A stretch of 10,214 nt of DNA from the NCBI GenBank assembly GCA_036397475.1, contig DASWIV010000301.1, positions 1 to 10,214 on the forward strand, written 5' to 3'. Under the pieces are notes generated by a model. That model saw nothing but the letters and a program-made list of their open reading frames with translations, was not told where the DNA came from and made no database searches. This document shows, piece by piece, positions 6,865 through 10,214 of this stretch (its first letter is position 1; every line of letters begins with the position of its first letter). Origin of the DNA: DASWIV01 sp036397475. GTDB lineage: Bacteria; JAJVIF01; JAPKYR01. Position numbers and translations under genes: made by a program.

Positions 6865-8168
6865 TGAGTTTCATCGATTCAATTCTCGATAAAGCCAAAG
6901 GCAAATGCGAAGCGGCTGAAGTTTTTCATATTAAGAGCGAAAACACCTCGTGCGCGTGGAGTTCCGATAAACTCAAACTTGTCGGTGCGAAAGAAACGAG
7001 CGGAGCCGCCCTGCGAGTGATAAAGGATGGAAAGGTAGGATTTTTTGCTACTAACAAAACCGACGACACTGACTTTATAGTCAATACCGCGCTTGAGCTT
7101 GCTCCCTACGGTTCCGAATTCGCGGGAGAACTTCCATCGGAATATAAATCGGCAGGTGGCGATTATTTCGACGAAAAGACAGCGTCGCTCGGTACAGAAA
7201 AAATGATCGCCGACGGAAATAAAATGATCGCCGCGGTCAAGGAAAAAAGATCTGATGCGCTGTTTGAAGCGAAAATATCCCGTTCGACAATGGAGTCGAC
7301 AATCGCGAATTCTTATGGGGCCAGGGCTTCGTACAGGAAAACGTCGTTCGGCGGACACTTGTTCGGTTCTGTAACCAGGGAAGGCGATGTACTCGGAATC
7401 TATGAGTACGACCAGTCAAGCCACATTAACGGGCAGATAGACCGGTGGGCGTCCGAGCTCGGAAGGAAACTTGTCGACGCCGAGAAAATTGTTTCGCTTA
7501 AATCGGGCAATTACAAAACCATCCTGATGCCGAAGGTATGCGAAATTCTCGGACCGATCCGCTCTGCACTCAACGCACGGGCAGTACTTAAGGACTTATC
7601 CCCGTTCGCGGATAAAGTCGGGGAGAAAATATTCGATGAGAGAATCACTCTATTCGATGATGGTTTGAACACAGAGACCCCGGGCGGACAGCCTGTCGAT
7701 GACGAAGGAGTTACCGCTCAGAAAACGACATTGATCGAAAATGGCGTATTGAAAGTTTTCATCAATGATTTACATTCCGCGAGCAAACTTGGTGTAGAGC
7801 CGACAGGCAACGGTATGCGTGGAGGCCTGAGTGCCACACCACGCGCCGGATACACGACCTTAACACTGGCACCCGGCACAAAAACCCTTTCAGAATTGAT
7901 TGCGGAAATAGACCACGGAGTGATTATCGATCAGGTGATGGGCGCGCACCAGGCGTCGCCGTTCTCCGGAGATTTTTCGGTAAATGTAGATTGTGGATTT
8001 GTGATTGAAGACGGGAAGATTGTCGGGCGTTTCAAGGACGGGATGCTGTCGGGGAATGTATTCAAAATGTTCTCTGACCAGTTACTGGACACAGGGTCGG
8101 AACAGCGTTACATGGGGTTTTACATGGCTCCTGTAGTGTTCGACGGATTGACTGTTTCGACCGGTTGA
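6864..8168 (+). CDS. tldE: TldE/PmbA-family protease partner subunit
   Basis: The 434-residue protein aligns in block order with TldD but lacks HExxxH; the equivalent stretch reads MPKVCEILGPIRSALNARAV. Family blocks include the N-terminal SSDKLKLVGAKETSGAALRV, then DDEGVTAQKTTLIENGVLKVFI, and the C-terminal GFVIEDGKIVGRFKDGMLSGNVF and MAPVVFDGLTVS. This is the PmbA/TldE pattern: a non-catalytic subunit that forms the peptide-holding cavity of the heterodimer with TldD. The start codon overlaps the tldD stop (TAATG), and GGAGGTGA lies about five bases upstream, which fixes the start. E. coli PmbA is about 450 residues, so this copy is complete. A strong intrinsic terminator follows 33 bases after the stop, so the operon contains just these two genes. 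Confidence 0.92.
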   Translation: MSFIDSILDKAKGKCEAAEVFHIKSENTSCAWSSDKLKLVGAKETSGAALRVIKDGKVGFFATNKTDDTDFIVNTALELAPYGSEFAGELPSEYKSAGGDYFDEKTASLGTEKMIADGNKMIAAVKEKRSDALFEAKISRSTMESTIANSYGARASYRKTSFGGHLFGSVTREGDVLGIYEYDQSSHINGQIDRWASELGRKLVDAEKIVSLKSGNYKTILMPKVCEILGPIRSALNARAVLKDLSPFADKVGEKIFDERITLFDDGLNTETPGGQPVDDEGVTAQKTTLIENGVLKVFINDLHSASKLGVEPTGNGMRGGLSATPRAGYTTLTLAPGTKTLSELIAEIDHGVIIDQVMGAHQASPFSGDFSVNVDCGFVIEDGKIVGRFKDGMLSGNVFKMFSDQLLDTGSEQRYMGFYMAPVVFDGLTVSTG

Positions 8169-8201
8169 TAAATTTGATTTCCCACACATTTTTTCAGTTT
8201 C

Positions 8202-8231
8202 GCCCACACCCCGGTGTGGGCATTTGTTTTA
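8202..8231 (+). terminator. Rho-independent terminator of the tldD-tldE operon
   Basis: GCCCACACC and GGTGTGGGC (8202-8210 with 8213-8221) form a nine-pair GC-rich stem around a two-base gap, or eight pairs with a four-base loop. The T-rich tract ATTTGTTTTA follows directly. It lies 33 bases after the tldE stop. Confidence 0.85.
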
Positions 8232-8277
8232 TTCGTTCCACCTTATACCGTTATCACGCATCGGAATATGTTTCAGC
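8231..8277 (+). repeat. 47-base direct repeat, copy 1
   Basis: This copy is identical over 47 bases to 10168-10214. It begins ATTCGTTCCACCTTATACCG and ends GGAATATGTTTCAGC. The base before it differs between copies (T here, A there), so the left edge is sharp. The right edge cannot be tested because the window ends inside copy 2. It lies directly after the T-tract of the tldE terminator. There is no strong internal dyad, only short TTCC/GGAA and CCG/CGG matches. Confidence 0.9.
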
Positions 8278-8346
8278 CTTGGCACCTGAGCCCATTCATG
8301 ATTTTGAGACAAATGTCGCCGCATTCTAGACTATAGCATAATAAAC

Positions 8347-8374
8347 TTGACAAAAAAAAAGAGGATGGCATAAT
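8347..8374 (+). promoter_or_regulatory. Promoter of the lipoprotein gene pair
   Basis: A perfect TTGACA (8347-8352) is followed by a 16-base, A-rich spacer and CATAAT (8369-8374), which matches the -10 consensus at five of six positions. Transcription would begin near 8381 and give a leader of about 68 bases. The promoter lies between the first direct repeat and the first lipoprotein gene, so the unit can be expressed independently of tldD-tldE. Confidence 0.65.
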
Positions 8375-8396
8375 TAATATCGGTCGGCCTTTTAAT

Positions 8397-8424
8397 CTTT
8401 CAAATAATATTTATTCATTGAAAG
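8397..8424 (+). promoter_or_regulatory. AT-rich hairpin in the lipoprotein operon leader
   Basis: CTTTCAA (8397-8403) pairs with TTGAAAG (8418-8424). Inside it, AATAA (8403-8407) can pair with TTATT (8411-8415) around a TAT loop. The structure ends about ten bases before the Shine-Dalgarno AGGAGG at 8435-8440. It could stabilise the 5' end or influence translation; no specific regulator is evident. Confidence 0.35.
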
Positions 8425-8448
8425 TGCTGCGATTAGGAGGATCTCACA

Positions 8449-8940
8449 TTGTGCATGAAAAACCCTAAGCTTCTTGTGATTGTTATTTTAATTATCTCAA
8501 CAATAGTGTTCGGCTGTGGAGTTGGTCCGCCTCCTCCTAATGAAGATGATCATTGGGATGGAGTAGAAGATTGTATTACGGCACTAGAAGCAATGAGTGA
8601 TGCGATTGATGGATATTATAATCCTGATCTTGTTAGTGGAGACCACCCGCCAGGGCAGCCAAATCCATGTGAAGAGGCTTTTTATGCGTGGGCAGATTGC
8701 CAATATGAAGAGCCAGTTCCTTTACCTGATCAAGTAGCAGGTCTGATATATAGAGGAGAGCTATGTATATGTGCTACAGTTATATATATTCCTCCAGAAT
8801 GTCTGGATGATCCATTATGGCAGGCTATTTGGTCTGAATGTGGCGAACACTGCCCTGAATTGATCAGGTTTTGGGAGACTGACCAGGATATAGACGCCAG
8901 GATAGACGACCTTTCAATTACTTTCACAGCATTCGCATAA
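8449..8940 (+). CDS. Small acidic cysteine-rich lipoprotein, function unknown
   Basis: I do not recognise this 163-residue protein. It has a lipoprotein signal (KNPKLLVIVILIISTIVFGC, lipobox cysteine C23) followed by a proline run (GPPPP). The mature part holds eight cysteines (C42, C74, C84, C106, C108, C118, C131, C135), enough for four disulfides. By count from residue 24 it has 30 Asp/Glu against three Arg and no Lys, so it is strongly acidic. Trp and Tyr are frequent. It is probably an exported, disulfide-stabilised surface or periplasmic protein. The start is uncertain: a TTG at 8449 sits eight bases after AGGAGG (8435-8440), whereas the ATG at 8455 is 14 bases away but gives a more ordinary MKNPK beginning. 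It is the first gene of a two-gene unit; the next gene's ribosome site starts three bases after its stop. Confidence 0.8.
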   Translation: MCMKNPKLLVIVILIISTIVFGCGVGPPPPNEDDHWDGVEDCITALEAMSDAIDGYYNPDLVSGDHPPGQPNPCEEAFYAWADCQYEEPVPLPDQVAGLIYRGELCICATVIYIPPECLDDPLWQAIWSECGEHCPELIRFWETDQDIDARIDDLSITFTAFA

Positions 8941-8954
8941 ACAGGAGGATGATA

Positions 8955-10139
8955 ATGCCCTATGTAAATAAAAGTAATGCACGAAAATTCTACAAGTTGC
9001 TTATTCTCCATATTCTTGTTTTGATACTGATTGTATCTTGTCAGTCTCCTTCCACCGTTGTATCCCATCAGTCGCAAAGCGATACCACCCCTCCTGTGTT
9101 CACTAATCTGTTGTTTCCGTATGATGGCACGGTACCTCCTCAAGGGTTACTTATCAGCGGTACGTTAAACGAGGAGACCGCATTCCATCCAACGGAACCG
9201 ATAGTTATGGAAATCGACATATTGGGACCAGAAGGAGTAATTTCCACAAAGAGTTTTACCGTTAGTGGCGGTCAACCATCCTGGGATACTTACTTTGACC
9301 CGTCAACCGGGGATTTCAGAATCGAGTTCCATGATCATAACAGACTGAAAGATGGAATGAGGGATTTGCGTCTGATTGGCAAGGATGCCGCCGGTAATAT
9401 AACCGAAGAAATTACTCACGTGTATGTTGAGCCGGTTACTGGGGTCGATCCTGAAGGTATACACAACGCTAGAATTAATTACGGTGCAAATGTTGTTCAA
9501 TTTCTGGATAATCTAAGCGCCATCCTGTCAAATTATCCAACTGAATATGACTATGATATTCGAGTAATTGAAAGACTCTCTCAATATTGTAGAGAAACGT
9601 ATATACAATCTCCCCAGCTCGTTACATGGATAGACAAGTCGGCAGCTATGATACAGGAAATTCAGAGCATCCCGAATCCAACTGATCCTGTTACAAAAGC
9701 GGCAATAGACAATATTGTGCTTCCAAAATATGCACAGAGACTTGATACAATGTATCAAAGGGCGGTAAATCCTTATTACCCCCGTCCACAGGACAATGAC
9801 ATCATTGCGTTGCGGGAAGAAATCGAAGACCGTCTCAATTATTTCATGATTTCATGTGAGGTTGATCCTCCTACTGCGACAGCTTCCGCTGGTCAGGACG
9901 CAACCATGCATGTTGTAATAACCTGCATTCCTGCCTGGGATGATGAACCAGATGATGTGGAAGAGATAGCGGATTTCACAATAACCGCAAGTACTGCTAA
10001 TGATCTATCGATAACCGGATATATCGGACCAAAGCAGCACAGGTTTGATATTGAACCGGACGGGTATAATCCACCTCTCAGGCTTTTTCAGTATTTCGAG
10101 TGGTCTGGCTCGATCAGCAATATGGTATTGCAGTTTTAA
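8955..10139 (+). CDS. Lipoprotein with N-terminal Ig-like domain, function unknown
   Basis: The start is set at the ATG at 8955, because AGGAGG (8943-8948) directly abuts the earlier ATG at 8949 but is six bases from this one. The 394-residue product has a lipoprotein signal with lipobox LIVSC29 and then a Ser/Thr-rich linker. Residues about 43-160 look like a bacterial Ig-like/fibronectin-type domain: they open with DTTPPVF and end with RLIGKDAAGNITEEITHVYV. Residues about 170-300 are mostly helical with many aromatic residues. The C-terminal part (301-394) seems beta-rich and holds two cysteines (C301, C324). A surface-exposed binding or structural role is inferred only from this layout; no enzyme motif is seen. 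It follows the small cysteine-rich lipoprotein within one operon. Codon use is AT-rich compared with tldD-tldE, and no convincing terminator follows. Confidence 0.8.
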   Translation: MPYVNKSNARKFYKLLILHILVLILIVSCQSPSTVVSHQSQSDTTPPVFTNLLFPYDGTVPPQGLLISGTLNEETAFHPTEPIVMEIDILGPEGVISTKSFTVSGGQPSWDTYFDPSTGDFRIEFHDHNRLKDGMRDLRLIGKDAAGNITEEITHVYVEPVTGVDPEGIHNARINYGANVVQFLDNLSAILSNYPTEYDYDIRVIERLSQYCRETYIQSPQLVTWIDKSAAMIQEIQSIPNPTDPVTKAAIDNIVLPKYAQRLDTMYQRAVNPYYPRPQDNDIIALREEIEDRLNYFMISCEVDPPTATASAGQDATMHVVITCIPAWDDEPDDVEEIADFTITASTANDLSITGYIGPKQHRFDIEPDGYNPPLRLFQYFEWSGSISNMVLQF

Positions 10140-10167
10140 GCCTGCTGAATTTTTTGATGCAGATTAA

Positions 10168-10214
10168 ATTCGTTCCACCTTATACCGTTATCACGCATCG
10201 GAATATGTTTCAGC
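10168..10214 (+). repeat. 47-base direct repeat, copy 2 (may continue past the window)
   Basis: This copy is identical to 8231-8277 and reaches the last base of the window, so its true length is unknown. It begins 28 bases after the stop of the larger lipoprotein gene, in the same orientation as copy 1. Confidence 0.9.

Larger units (their letters stand above)
8231..10167 (+). other. Repeat-bounded unit: repeat, promoter and two lipoprotein genes
   Basis: The distance from the start of one 47-base repeat to the start of the next is 1937 bases. Each copy lies just downstream of the 3' end of a gene (tldE, then the larger lipoprotein). The enclosed DNA has its own promoter and two co-directional genes and is visibly more AT-rich than tldD-tldE. 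No integrase, transposase or terminal inverted repeat is seen inside. Either a tandemly repeating gene unit or a cassette inserted at a duplicated site would give this picture. The sequence shows the repeat; the mobility is inference. Confidence 0.35.

Noticed and set aside
5467..8168. RiPP (microcin-like) biosynthesis cluster around TldD/TldE
   Set aside because: TldD/TldE can mature peptides, but no short precursor gene, cyclodehydratase or exporter is visible nearby. The cysteine-rich protein downstream is a lipoprotein with its own promoter behind a terminator.
8949..8954. Upstream ATG at 8949 as the start of the larger lipoprotein
   Set aside because: The AGGAGG ribosome site ends at 8948 with no spacer, so the ATG at 8955 is the better start.
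8231..10214. CRISPR array or integron attC sites
   Set aside because: There are only two repeat copies nearly 2 kb apart with genes between them, no regular spacers or cas genes, and no GTTRRRY/RYYYAAC attC boxes or integrase.

Overview
The window reads as chromosomal DNA of a Gram-negative bacterium. Three proteins carry lipoprotein signal peptides, one has an N-terminal membrane anchor, and the promoters look sigma-70-like. No rRNA, tRNA or phylum marker is present, so the lineage cannot be named. The mixture of a bacterial NHLRC2-like protein, a Thr-type sulfatase-like lipoprotein, TldD/TldE and unassigned lipoproteins would fit an uncultured environmental lineage, but that is only an impression.

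Layout. (1) Bases 2-770, plus strand: the 3' end of an ankyrin-repeat protein, then a DCC/DUF393 thiol-disulfide protein. (2) Bases 767-3225, minus strand: an apparent two-gene operon of a membrane-anchored thioredoxin-NHL protein and a stand-alone GyrI-like ligand-binding protein. It meets the plus-strand genes tail to tail through a shared TTAA that gives both stop codons. (3) Bases 3358-5155, minus strand: a MarR-family regulator followed by a sulfatase-fold lipoprotein whose nucleophile position is Thr rather than Cys/Ser. (4) Bases 5213-8168, plus strand: divergent from marR, a tldD-tldE pair behind a TTGACA promoter that sits inside a perfect 7-5-7 inverted repeat (TAGTTGA-N5-TCAACTA). 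A long leader with a foldable multi-branch structure follows the promoter. (5) Bases 8202-10214: a strong intrinsic terminator closes the tldDE operon. Then comes a more AT-rich block with its own promoter and two unrecognised lipoprotein genes, bracketed by an exact 47-base direct repeat. The second copy runs to the last base of the window and may continue.

How the parts fit. The marR/tldDE intergenic region looks like a classic autoregulated divergent switch. A ligand sensed by the MarR protein could control the TldD/TldE peptidase together with, on the other side, the regulator and the sulfatase-like lipoprotein. The thioredoxin-NHL gene has a well-formed promoter with a different inverted repeat over its -10 box, so it is probably regulated separately. 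The least explained part is the repeat-bounded block with the acidic, cysteine-rich small lipoprotein and its larger Ig-like partner. Whether it is a tandem-duplicating unit or an inserted cassette depends on sequence just beyond the window.
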